Assembly: GCA_903822185.1 (NCBI GenBank)
Contig: CAIJOA010000032.1
Location: 62,001 to 126,000, forward strand
Direction of reading: 5' to 3'
DNA from: an uncultured Rhodospirillales bacterium
GTDB lineage: Bacteria; Pseudomonadota; Alphaproteobacteria; ATCC43930; CGMCC-115725
DNA length: 64,000 nt
A program made the translations under genes and the position numbers. The notes under the pieces were generated by a model. That model was not told the DNA's origin and did not search any database. It was given only the letters and a program-made list of their open reading frames with translations. Of the stretch, positions 27,468 through 35,761 are shown piece by piece (position 1 is the first letter of the stretch; every line of letters starts with the position of its first letter).

Positions 27468-28814
27468 TCAGGATTCGATCGCCAGATTTTCCTTCAGCAA
27501 CGTGCTTTCGTACTTGGTGCGGAAGCGACCACGGCGTTGCAATTCGGGAATGAGGAAATCGACGACATTCAGAAGATCGCGCGGCATCGCCGGCGGATGG
27601 CCGATCATGAAGCCGCCACGGCTGCCGGTCGCCTCGAACGTCTCTTCCAGAATATCGGCGACCTGCGCCGCTGTGCCGGCGATCGCGTGATCGTAACCCG
27701 ACGCCCACTTTGTGGCGTGATCGAAGAATTCCTCGCGCGTCATTTCCGTTTCGCCGCCGAATTCATCCGCGAGCTTCCCGACCACGCCGACAGGCGATGC
27801 CTGCTTGGCTGCGATCTCCTCATTCAGCTCCCGTAGCTTGAAGCGCGCAGGAAGCTGCGAGAAGTCATAGCCCGCACGGTCGGAGACAAAGGCCGCCGCG
27901 GCCTCGAACGGCATTACGGTACGCAGCATTTCCTTGCGGCGAATGGCTTCCTGCTCGTTGTCGGACACCAACAGGATCATGCCCCACAAAATGCCGACCT
28001 TCGCCGGATCGCGCCCTTGTGCCGTCAATTGCGCATCAAGGGCAGCGCGATGCTGGGCCATGCGGTTGCCGGGGCTGTGTTGGCCGAAGACATAATCGGC
28101 GAAGTTGGCCGATGCCTTAATGCCGCGCGGGCTGCCGCCGGCTTGAATCAAAACCGGCCGCCCTTGTGGCGATGGCACGCTGGCCAACGGACCTTTCACT
28201 TTGAAATATTTGCCGACGTGATTGATCGGCTTGATCCGGGTCGGGTCTTCGATCGCGATGCCGCTTTCGCGGTCCCACACGAAGGCGTCGGGCGGCACGC
28301 TGGCCCAAAGCCTTTTGCAGATGTCGATGAATTCTTCCATGCGGTCGTAACGCGCGCCGTGCTCCATCAGGTCGTCGAAGCCGTAATTCGCGGCATCGGC
28401 GCCGCGCGTCGAGGCGACGACGTTGAAGGCAATGCGCCCGCCGGTGATGTGATCCAGCGAATTGAGTAAGCGCGCCGTATAGAACGGGTGCATGAAGGTC
28501 GTGGAATAGGTCAAGCCGAAGCCGATATTCTTGCTGAACTGCGCCAGCACGGATATGAAGGGGCTCATATCCTGGCGGGGAAAGCCAATGCCCCATTTCA
28601 CCGCCGCGTCGGTATTCCCGCGCCATGTGCTGGGGATGCCCTGACTGTCCCCGAAAAAGATCAGATCGAAAAGCCCGCGCTCCGCGATGCTCACGACTTC
28701 CTTGAAGATATCGAGGTTCGGGAACGTACGGCCCGTCCAAGCGCCCGGCACGCGCCAACGCCCCTGGATATGCGACCAGGACATGTCGATGGCGAGCTTC
28801 ATCTTGGCTTTCAC
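27468..28814 (-). CDS. LLM-class flavin-dependent monooxygenase (NtaA/SnaA/SoxA type)
   Basis: A 448-residue TIM-barrel FMN monooxygenase. Features are the N-terminal strand LAIDMSWSHIQGRWR, FFGDSQGIPSTWRGN, SLDHITGGRIAFNVVAS, and YFKVKGPLASVPSPQGRPVLIQAGGS, the signature of the NtaA/DszA/SnaA branch. Members oxidise N- or S-compounds with FMNH2 supplied by a separate reductase, which is not nearby. Translation likely begins at GTG (28814) behind GAGGGAG; an ATG four codons later is possible. It is convergent with uvrA. Confidence 0.9.
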   Translation of the reverse strand: MKAKMKLAIDMSWSHIQGRWRVPGAWTGRTFPNLDIFKEVVSIAERGLFDLIFFGDSQGIPSTWRGNTDAAVKWGIGFPRQDMSPFISVLAQFSKNIGFGLTYSTTFMHPFYTARLLNSLDHITGGRIAFNVVASTRGADAANYGFDDLMEHGARYDRMEEFIDICKRLWASVPPDAFVWDRESGIAIEDPTRIKPINHVGKYFKVKGPLASVPSPQGRPVLIQAGGSPRGIKASANFADYVFGQHSPGNRMAQHRAALDAQLTAQGRDPAKVGILWGMILLVSDNEQEAIRRKEMLRTVMPFEAAAAFVSDRAGYDFSQLPARFKLRELNEEIAAKQASPVGVVGKLADEFGGETEMTREEFFDHATKWASGYDHAIAGTAAQVADILEETFEATGSRGGFMIGHPPAMPRDLLNVVDFLIPELQRRGRFRTKYESTLLKENLAIES

Positions 28815-28853
28815 GGTCTTACTCCCTCACGGTTTTTTATCGGTCTGTCACGG

Positions 28854-30035
28854 CTACTTCGTTTCGAACTCTGCAGCGCGCCAGAGATACCAGCTTGCCA
28901 CCGTGCGATACGGCGTCCAGCGTGCGCCACGTTTTTCCAATTCTTTCGGCGTCGGCATGCCGCGTTTCGTGATCGCGACACCGCAGCCTTTGCGTACGCC
29001 GAAATCATCGACCGGTAAGACATCGCCCCGGCCCAGGCGAAACATGAGCAGCATCTCGACGGTCCAACGGCCGATGCCGCGCACCTGCGTCAGATGGAAA
29101 ATAAGCTCCTCGTTCTCCATCCGATGCGCTTCGGCGAGGGTCGGTATATCGCCCTTCACCGCTTTCGCCGCGAGGTCGCGCAACGACGCCAGCTTCGAAC
29201 GCGATAGGCCAGCACCAAGCAACTTCACGTCCGATGCCCGCAGAATCTGCCGTGCCGTCGGCCCAGCCTGCGCATTGGGAAACAGTGCGCAGACACGAGC
29301 GAAGATCGTCGCCGCGGCGCGTCCGTTGAGCTGCTGATAGACGATGGCCTCGGCCAGCGCGACGAAGATGCTCGGGGTGCGTTTGAGCTTCATTCGGAAC
29401 GGGCCGACTTTGTTGATGAGCTTCGCCATCGCTGGATCGGCGTCGCGTAAATGTGTCAGTGCCGCATCCGGATCGAAACCAAGTACACCATCGCCTTCGT
29501 AAGCAGCGGCTGCCTTCTGCGCATGTTCGGCCTCAAGCGCGAGCAGCCGCAGCTTCGTCGTGATCACACCATTGGCCGAGTAGCCGCCGATCTTGCCGCC
29601 GGCCGCGAGAATGCGATGACACGGGACGACGATGGCGAAGGGATTGCGTCCCAATGCCTGCCCCACCGCGCGGGCCGCGCCAGGACGGCCGATGCGGTCC
29701 GCGAGGCCACCATACGATATCGTCTCTCCCGGCAGCAGCTTGCGCGCAGCGGCAAAAACGCTTTGATGAAACGGCGGCACACCCGTCATATCGAGATCGA
29801 TACCGGAAAGATCGATATCCTCGCCGCGCAACAGCGCGAGCACAGTATCGATCGCCTGTTGGACGGACTGAGGCGGCGGGGCCTCGACCGCGCCGGGAAA
29901 GCGGGCCAGCATCTTCTTACGCGTTTCGCTGGGTTTAGCCTGCGGCAATTGCAGGCCAACAATACCGCCATGCCCCCAGGCAATGCCGAGCCGGCCAACC
30001 GGCGTATCGAAAAGCGTGAAGGATGGGGATGACAT
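28854..30035 (-). CDS. fused O6-alkylguanine-DNA alkyltransferase and 3-methyladenine DNA glycosylase
   Basis: One uninterrupted 393-residue frame. Residues about 1-160 form a methyltransferase with the acceptor cysteine in PFAIVVPCHRILAAGG and the SYGGLADRIGRPGAARAVGQAL helix. Residues about 185-393 are an AlkA-type helix-hairpin-helix glycosylase with LTQVRGIGRWTVEMLL and the catalytic Asp in PVDDFGVRKG. Together they would repair O6-alkylguanine and N-alkylpurines. There is no Ada N-terminal regulatory domain. The ATG at 30035 fits the family start; an upstream in-frame extension looks non-coding. It could be a bifunctional enzyme. Confidence 0.92.
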   Translation of the reverse strand: MSSPSFTLFDTPVGRLGIAWGHGGIVGLQLPQAKPSETRKKMLARFPGAVEAPPPQSVQQAIDTVLALLRGEDIDLSGIDLDMTGVPPFHQSVFAAARKLLPGETISYGGLADRIGRPGAARAVGQALGRNPFAIVVPCHRILAAGGKIGGYSANGVITTKLRLLALEAEHAQKAAAAYEGDGVLGFDPDAALTHLRDADPAMAKLINKVGPFRMKLKRTPSIFVALAEAIVYQQLNGRAAATIFARVCALFPNAQAGPTARQILRASDVKLLGAGLSRSKLASLRDLAAKAVKGDIPTLAEAHRMENEELIFHLTQVRGIGRWTVEMLLMFRLGRGDVLPVDDFGVRKGCGVAITKRGMPTPKELEKRGARWTPYRTVASWYLWRAAEFETK

Positions 30036-30145
30036 GGAAGCCGAATGGTAGCACCCGGCGGCAAAATTGCACGCCAGCCGCCTCTCCCGACGACCGCCAC
30101 CATCGGCTATAGGATAGCCGGCAGACAAAGACCGAAGGCGATCTC

Positions 30146-31498
30146 ATGACGGCGCATACTGTTCACATTATCGGCGGCGGATTGGCCGGAAGCGAAGCAG
30201 CATGGCAGGTGTCGCAAGCCGGCATCGAAGTCGTGCTGCACGAAATGCGGCCCGTGCGCAAAACCGATGCGCATCAGACCGATCATCTGGCCGAACTCGT
30301 CTGCTCCAATTCGCTGCGATCGGATGATGCCGAAAACAACGCAGTCGGTCTGTTGCATGAAGAGATGCGGCGTTGCGGTTCGCTGATCATGCGCGCAGCG
30401 GATGCCAGCCGGGTTCCGGCCGGCGGTGCGCTGGCTGTCGATCGCGATGCTTTCTCCGCCGGTATCGAAGGCGCTCTTAGGGCCGCACCCAACGTCACGA
30501 TTACGCGCGAGGAAATCCCGCATCTGCCGACCGCTGATTGGGGCAGTACGATCATTGCGACCGGCCCTCTTACCTCCCCCGGCCTCGCGGAGGAAATCCG
30601 GACCGCGAGCGGTGAGGACTCCCTCGCCTTCTTCGACGCCATCGCACCCATCGTCCACTATGACAGCATCGATCAAACCAAAGTCTGGCGGCAATCGCGT
30701 TACGACAAAGGCGATGGCGCGGATTATCTCAACTGCGCCCTCGACCGCGACCAGTATTATGCCTTTATCGCAGCCTTGATCGCGTCAGACACGGTCGAGT
30801 TTCACGAATGGGAAAAGAATACGCCTTACTTCGACGGTTGTTTACCGATCGAAGTCATGGCCGCGCGCGGCGTCGATACGTTGCGCTGGGGTCCAATGAA
30901 ACCGGTCGGATTGACCAACCCGCACAGCACACAGCGGCCCTACGCCGTCGTCCAGCTACGCCAGGACAACACACTCGGCACGCTCTACAACATCGTCGGG
31001 TTTCAGACCAAGCTGCGCCATGCCGAGCAAGCGCGTATCCTGCGTGCCATCCCCGGTCTTGAGACCGCCGAGTTCGCACGGCTTGGCGGCTTACATCGCA
31101 ACACCTTCATCAACAGTCCAAAAATTCTGGACGGTGCGCTTCGCCTGAAGGTAATGCCCCATATCCGATTTGCTGGCCAGATCACCGGCGTCGAAGGTTA
31201 CGTCGAAAGCGCGGCCATTGGGCTGCTGGCGGGACGTTTCGCGGCAGCGGAACTCGCCGGCGCACCGCTTTCGGCTCCGCCGGAAACAACGGCACTCGGC
31301 GCATTGCTGCGGCACATCACCGGCGGCGCCGACGCCAAAAGCTTTCAGCCGATGAACGTCAATTTCGGTTTGTTTCCGCCGCTCGCCGAGGGCGTCATCA
31401 CCCGCAAAAATCGCGGCGAGAAGAAGCCGATGACCGCGCGCCGTGCGTTGGCGGACCTGGCTAAATGGCTCGAGCAACCGCGCGAAGCTGCCGAGTAG
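30146..31498 (+). CDS. trmFO: methylenetetrahydrofolate--tRNA-(uracil-5-)-methyltransferase
   Basis: The folate- and FAD-dependent enzyme that makes ribothymidine 54 in t[18 protein letters not shown] is the FAD motif, with [22 protein letters not shown] and [16 protein letters not shown] typical of the family. 450 aa. GAAGG precedes the ATG by 7 nt. It is convergent with the phytoene-synthase-like gene, a few bases apart. Confidence 0.96.
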   Translation: MTAHTVHIIGGGLAGSEAAWQVSQAGIEVVLHEMRPVRKTDAHQTDHLAELVCSNSLRSDDAENNAVGLLHEEMRRCGSLIMRAADASRVPAGGALAVDRDAFSAGIEGALRAAPNVTITREEIPHLPTADWGSTIIATGPLTSPGLAEEIRTASGEDSLAFFDAIAPIVHYDSIDQTKVWRQSRYDKGDGADYLNCALDRDQYYAFIAALIASDTVEFHEWEKNTPYFDGCLPIEVMAARGVDTLRWGPMKPVGLTNPHSTQRPYAVVQLRQDNTLGTLYNIVGFQTKLRHAEQARILRAIPGLETAEFARLGGLHRNTFINSPKILDGALRLKVMPHIRFAGQITGVEGYVESAAIGLLAGRFAAAELAGAPLSAPPETTALGALLRHITGGADAKSFQPMNVNFGLFPPLAEGVITRKNRGEKKPMTARRALADLAKWLEQPREAAE

Positions 31499-32350
31499 CT
31501 AGTAGCGGCCGCGCATGGCGGCCCAAGCCAATCGCCAGCTTTGGCGGGGATCGGAAATCGTCCAGCGCGGATCGAAGACGTTGTAATTCAGACGCCGCAG
31601 AACCGAGAGACGCCGCGATACCAAGACAGCCGGCAATAAGGCCGGTACTGCCTTGCGCGGAACATACCGATGCAAAGCACGTCCTCGCTCAAGTGATGTC
31701 TGCGCAAGCATCGCCATATCCTTCACCGCGTCGGCAAGCGCCGGCGACGGCTTCAATTCGAAGAGCGATCGCTGCAAATCGATCTGATGCAACGCGATCG
31801 TTTCTTGCGGCAGATAGAGACGCTTCATACGGGCATGAAACGGAATTGCCGCCAGCAGGCCCGCCAAAGCGAAAGCCGTGCCGACGGCGCGCCCGGCATT
31901 GATCGCTGCCGGGTCCCGGACATCAAGGATTTCGAGCGCCAACAACACGAGATTTCCCGCCGAAGCTTCGGCGTAGGTTTCGAGCGCAGCCGGCGATGGT
32001 GGCGGCTCGTCTTCCATATCACGTTCGCGCGCATCCAGCAGCCGATCGAAGTAGGCGCGGGTCAGGGTATGATCATGAATGGCGCGCGCCAAGGGCTGGA
32101 CGACCACATGACGGCGCGGCGTTACGTCTGAATAGATTTCATCCAGTGCGTCCCGCCACCATTGCAGCCGCATCCGCCCGAGAAGCGGCTCGCGCGTAAC
32201 CTCGCGAATGCGCGCTATTTCAAAATTGAATTCATAAAGAGCGAACAGGGCATCGCGCGTCGCGGGCGGTGCGAACAAAGCACACTGGAAGCGATCGCGA
32301 TCATGCGCCCGTACCTCTTCCGCCAATGTCTGCAATACAGGTTCGGTCAT
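31499..32350 (-). CDS. squalene/phytoene synthase-family protein (NDUFAF6-like)
   Basis: 283 aa from the ATG at 32350. The trans-isoprenyl synthase fold is seen: RMRLQWWRDALDEIY, the position of the first Asp-rich motif, and LDARERDMED, the second. The motifs are weakened compared with carotenoid synthases and there is no carotenoid cluster. Alphaproteobacterial members next to secDF and trmFO are homologous to mitochondrial complex I assembly factor NDUFAF6. An enzyme or assembly role cannot be decided here. Confidence 0.8.
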   Translation of the reverse strand: MTEPVLQTLAEEVRAHDRDRFQCALFAPPATRDALFALYEFNFEIARIREVTREPLLGRMRLQWWRDALDEIYSDVTPRRHVVVQPLARAIHDHTLTRAYFDRLLDARERDMEDEPPPSPAALETYAEASAGNLVLLALEILDVRDPAAINAGRAVGTAFALAGLLAAIPFHARMKRLYLPQETIALHQIDLQRSLFELKPSPALADAVKDMAMLAQTSLERGRALHRYVPRKAVPALLPAVLVSRRLSVLRRLNYNVFDPRWTISDPRQSWRLAWAAMRGRY

Positions 32351-32354
32351 CAAT

Positions 32355-32531
32355 TCAGCCGCCGGGTCGCGGGCTTGCAGCAGCAGACTCGCGGGCCTTT
32401 TCAAGGCAGGACGGGCAGAGACATCCCTCGCCCTCCGCCGGCATGGGCAGGTAAGGCGGCGTCATACACCAGCAATCCCCTTCCGGATTGCACGTAAAAC
32501 CATTGCCGCAACGGGCGCATCGGATATCCAT
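32355..32531 (-). CDS. cysteine-rich CWC-family small protein
   Basis: A 58-residue protein in which CARCGNGFTCN, CWCM and CLCPSC provide the conserved cysteines, likely a zinc site. The ATG at 32531 begins MDIRCARCG as in relatives. It ends 4 bp before the phytoene-synthase-like gene begins, so the two form an operon. The function of the family is not established. Confidence 0.78.
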   Translation of the reverse strand: MDIRCARCGNGFTCNPEGDCWCMTPPYLPMPAEGEGCLCPSCLEKARESAAASPRPGG

Positions 32532-32671
32532 GGCCCTATTATTACATGCGGTGCCGTGGTTTCCAGGGCAGATCGATCGAGGCGTTGGGATCGTCGCATT
32601 TGTCCAGCCGGAGGGCCTCGTGGTTATATAACCGCGAACGACCACGCAAAAACGCAAGGGGGAATTCTAGA

Positions 32672-32764
32672 ATGAAAAATCCGCTGGACTCATTAGGTCA
32701 AACGATAGCGCTCGGCTTTGTTCTGACGATCGTTGTCGTCTTGCTCATCCATGCCATCGCCTAA
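32672..32764 (+). CDS. very small single-pass membrane protein, 30 aa
   Basis: The ATG at 32672 follows GGGGGAA by about 8 nt. The peptide is a short polar head (NPLDSLGQT) and one membrane helix. It ends 17 bp before the PuuD-like gene, so both are probably on one mRNA and it may be a small subunit. It is too short for any family call. Confidence 0.55.
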   Translation: MKNPLDSLGQTIALGFVLTIVVVLLIHAIA

Positions 32765-32781
32765 TACGAAGGGAGATCATC

Positions 32782-33288
32782 ATGGAACTCATGAGCTTCG
32801 ATTGGTGGCTCTTTTGTATGCGATGGCTGCATGTCATCTGCGGGGTGATGTGGATCGGTCATCTCTGGTACTTCAATTTTACCCAGACGCCGACCGTGCC
32901 GAAGATCCCGGCTGAGCTTCGGCCCGGCGTCACCAAATTCATCCTTCCCGAAGCCTTGTTTTGGTTTCGTTGGGGCGCGATGGGCACGATCCTTTTCGGC
33001 CTCATCCTTGCCTACATGAATGGTTATCTCGGTTCGGCGCTCAAAATCGGCATCGGCGACCACAGCACGCACAACACCACGATCGGCATCGGCATGTGGC
33101 TCGGCACGATCATGTGGTTCAATGTCTGGTTTATCATTTGGCCGAACCAGAAGAAGAATATCGGCCTTGTTCAAGCAACGCCCGACGAGATCAAGGTCGC
33201 CGCACGCACGGCAGGCCTAACGTCACGGGTCAATACGATGCTGTCGATCCCGATGCTTTATTGCATGACCGGGATTCATTTTTATTGA
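32782..33288 (+). CDS. PuuD-like integral membrane heme domain without the cytochrome tail
   Basis: 168 aa with about four membrane helices. CMRWLHVICGVMWIGHLWYF carries His residues placed like heme ligands, and more His occur in DHSTHN and GIHFY. This resembles the N-terminal membrane part of urate hydroxylase PuuD; the C-terminal cytochrome c domain of PuuD is absent. No purine-degradation genes are near, so the substrate is uncertain. GGGAG precedes the ATG, and a strong terminator follows. Confidence 0.75.
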   Translation: MELMSFDWWLFCMRWLHVICGVMWIGHLWYFNFTQTPTVPKIPAELRPGVTKFILPEALFWFRWGAMGTILFGLILAYMNGYLGSALKIGIGDHSTHNTTIGIGMWLGTIMWFNVWFIIWPNQKKNIGLVQATPDEIKVAARTAGLTSRVNTMLSIPMLYCMTGIHFY

Positions 33289-33312
33289 ACATGGTTGCTA
33301 TAGCTAGAATCG

Positions 33313-33340
33313 AAACGGGGCCTCACGGCCCCGTTTTATT
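33313..33340 (+). terminator. intrinsic terminator after the PuuD-like gene
   Basis: AAACGGGGCC-TCAC-GGCCCCGTTT then TATT: a 10-pair stem with a 4-nt loop and T-rich exit on the plus strand. It is also used by the convergent small membrane protein gene, if at all. Confidence 0.88.
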
Positions 33341-33345
33341 GTCGA

Positions 33346-33750
33346 TCAGCGAACGCCGCGCCGGGCCCCATTATCATTTTCGAGCAGCCTTCGATTCAGC
33401 GCCAGATTGTCATCGAGCAGTTCGGCAATGCGGTTCTTTTGCCCCTGCACCACGTAACAGACGAAAGCCATCACGATAAGATAGAGCGCGAAGGACATCG
33501 CGCTACCGATATCGGGAATATGAAAGCTCCACGCCGGCGGCACGAAGAAAAACCAGCCCGCCAGCGCGGCCAGAACAATGCCGGCCAATCCACCAGCGAT
33601 TCCATCGATCAACCAAGCGATCACGACGACCGGCAACAGCGCCATTTCAGGGTCATCAACGCCCAGCCGCGCCAAGCCAAGGCCGGCGGCGGTTCCTAAA
33701 CCGACTAATAAAATCAATGTGATGGCAAAACCTGAGAAGATTCGCTTCAC
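33346..33750 (-). CDS. DUF4118-like four-helix membrane protein
   Basis: 134 aa with four hydrophobic segments and the loop WFFFVPPAWSF, like the membrane part of KdpD-type sensors. The C-terminus is a short charged helix (about residues 107-128) that may dimerise. There is no kinase domain. GTG start at 33750. Its role is unknown; it could be a stand-alone sensor domain. Confidence 0.65.
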   Translation of the reverse strand: MKRIFSGFAITLILLVGLGTAAGLGLARLGVDDPEMALLPVVVIAWLIDGIAGGLAGIVLAALAGWFFFVPPAWSFHIPDIGSAMSFALYLIVMAFVCYVVQGQKNRIAELLDDNLALNRRLLENDNGARRGVR

Positions 33751-33881
33751 GTCTGCCCCCGCTAATGGCCGCCCTATTTTCCCCAGCCAAGAGAATTATC
33801 GATGCCATAACCAGCGCGCGGAGTCCACCGCGCCGAACGAATCGGGTGGCCGATATGCGTTAAATGTCGGAATGGAAACAG

Positions 33882-34265
33882 TTATCGAAGCGAAGCAAGA
33901 GCCACGGCTAAAGCATCTAATTTGAAGGGCTTTTGAATGACCGGCCGAGACGCCCATTCGGGGGAAATACCGTGCTTGCCGTATCCCGTCGCGAAGACAA
34001 ACGGGATATTCGCCTATGCCAACTCGCCGGCGAGACGATAACCGGAATCGCCGCCGAGATTGACGTCGAGCACCGCGAGGTGAGGCCGATTGTCTTTTAG
34101 GATGGCCTGCGCTTCTTCCATGTTGCTCGCCAACCAGATCGAGCCGCATCCCAGATCCAACAGCATTTCCTCGATAAGCATGGCAATCATGCTCTCGTCT
34201 TCAACGACGAGAACATTGCTGCCTTCCAGCTTCGCCTGCGCGTCTTCTGCCAAGGATCCGCTCAT
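33882..34265 (-). pseudogene. single-domain response regulator interrupted by an amber stop
   Basis: From the ATG at 34265 the frame codes a receiver domain: VLVVEDESMIAMLIEEM (acid pocket) and LAVLDVNLGGDSG (phospho-acceptor Asp). A TAG at 34014-34016 stops it. Reading on in the same frame gives [15 protein letters not shown] (conserved Thr) and [11 protein letters not shown] (conserved Lys), then a natural TAA at 33882-33884. The missing piece is thus intact. Without readthrough the product lacks strands 4-5 and should not fold. No partner kinase is adjacent. Confidence 0.8.
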
Positions 34266-34438
34266 CGGAAAATACTCAGGTGAACGATCAAAAGTGCTGT
34301 CATCTGTCTCGGTTTGTTCATCGCGCTGGGTCCACCTGACGACAGGAAGCGCCCTAGGACCACCATTTTCATTGCTTCCCAGTTTGCTCAATAAGATGGC
34401 AACAAAAGGGCAATGATGACCCGCCCCTTTTTGCCGGT

Positions 34439-34810
34439 TCACCCGACGGGAAGCAAGGCTGCGGCAACACGACGATCTTCGGCCAACAGGATATTGTAGG
34501 TTCGGCAGGCAGCGCCGGTATCCATGACGTCGGCGACGATGCCATGATCGCGCAAGGATTGTCGAACTGCAGGGGCGAGCCGGATCATTTTCGGGCCGCA
34601 TCCCAACAGCAATATTTCGACTTTCGCCTCGATCACGGGGGCCAAATTATCGAGTGAAATTTCGGTCATCGAGGCGGCAGACCAAGGGTAGGTCGCCAAA
34701 GGCAAAACCATCACGGCGCCCTTATGCATGACCCCGCTCACGCGGAAGCTTCCAGCACCGTAACTTTCGATCACCTGCCGGTCTTTGGGGACAAGCGGGG
34801 TGACGTCCAA
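34439..34810 (-). CDS. Mth938-like domain protein (NDUFAF3 homologue)
   Basis: 123 aa with VIESYGAGSFRVSG and EILLLGCGPKM typical of the DUF498 family. It begins at a TTG one base after the secF stop. The alphaproteobacterial homologue lies downstream of secF in the conserved order, and the mitochondrial relative NDUFAF3 helps assemble complex I. It is likely cotranscribed with secD-secF. Confidence 0.85.
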   Translation of the reverse strand: MDVTPLVPKDRQVIESYGAGSFRVSGVMHKGAVMVLPLATYPWSAASMTEISLDNLAPVIEAKVEILLLGCGPKMIRLAPAVRQSLRDHGIVADVMDTGAACRTYNILLAEDRRVAAALLPVG

Positions 34811-34811
34811 T

Positions 34812-35756
34812 CTAGGGAGTCCCGCTCGCAGGCGCAGCGGCTTTATCGTCTTCCTTCACCGGAGCCCGCTTCGGCCGGATGTAATAGAGCAGCGGCGCGG
34901 CAATGAAGAGCGACGAGTAGGTTCCGATCACCACGCCCCACAGCATCGCGATCGAGAAGCCGCGCAAAACTTCGCCACCGAGAAAGAGCAGCGACAGCAC
35001 CATCAACGCCACCGTGCTGACGGTCAGAATGGTCCGCGACAGAGTCTCGTTGAGGCTCTTATTGATGAGTGTTTTGAAATCCATCGTCTTGTAGCGGCGC
35101 ATGGTTTCGCGCATGCGGTCATAGATGACGACGGTATCGTTCACCGAATAGCCGGCGATGGTCAGGATCGCGGCCAGAGTCGTAAGATTAAATTCGATCT
35201 GGAGCAGCGAGAATAGGCCGATCGTGGTGATCGTGTCGTGCAATGTCGAGAGCATCGCGCCGACGCCGAACGGCCATTCGAACCGGAACCAGACATAAAA
35301 GGCGATCGCGCACAAAGCGAGGATGGTCGCCACGGCACCGGCGCGAATGAGTTCGCCGCCGACTTTCGGACCGACGACTTCGGTACGGCGATACTCGACC
35401 GAGCTGCCGAGTTTCTGCTTCACCGTTTGAACGGCTTGTTCTTGTGCCGCGTCCCCGCCCGGCTGACGGGCAAGACGAATCAGCACATCGTTCGGGGTCC
35501 CGAAACCCTGCAGCGAAACATCGCCGAGGCCGAGCCCGTCGAGCTGCGAGCGCATGGTGGCAAGATCGGCCGGGCCGCTGACAGACCGCGCTTCGATCAG
35601 CGTGCCGCCGCTGAAATCGATGCCGTAATTCAAACCGCGTTCGATGAACGCGCCGATCGAGATCAACGTCAAAATCAAAGACAGCACAAAGCCAAGCTTG
35701 TGCATCTTCATGAAGTCGATGTCGGGAATACGGCGAAGCGTGATAAGCGGGCGCAT
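34812..35756 (-). CDS. secF: protein translocase subunit SecF
   Basis: 314 aa with six membrane helices and a first periplasmic loop. The N-terminal GIDFSGGTLIEAR, the TIAGYSVNDTVVIYDRMRE segment and later NETLSRTILTV are the SecF signatures. With SecD it pulls secreted proteins across the inner membrane using the proton gradient. It begins 5 bp after secD ends and continues into the Mth938-like gene. Confidence 0.97.
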   Translation of the reverse strand: MRPLITLRRIPDIDFMKMHKLGFVLSLILTLISIGAFIERGLNYGIDFSGGTLIEARSVSGPADLATMRSQLDGLGLGDVSLQGFGTPNDVLIRLARQPGGDAAQEQAVQTVKQKLGSSVEYRRTEVVGPKVGGELIRAGAVATILALCAIAFYVWFRFEWPFGVGAMLSTLHDTITTIGLFSLLQIEFNLTTLAAILTIAGYSVNDTVVIYDRMRETMRRYKTMDFKTLINKSLNETLSRTILTVSTVALMVLSLLFLGGEVLRGFSIAMLWGVVIGTYSSLFIAAPLLYYIRPKRAPVKEDDKAAAPASGTP

Positions 35757-35761
35757 GGCGA

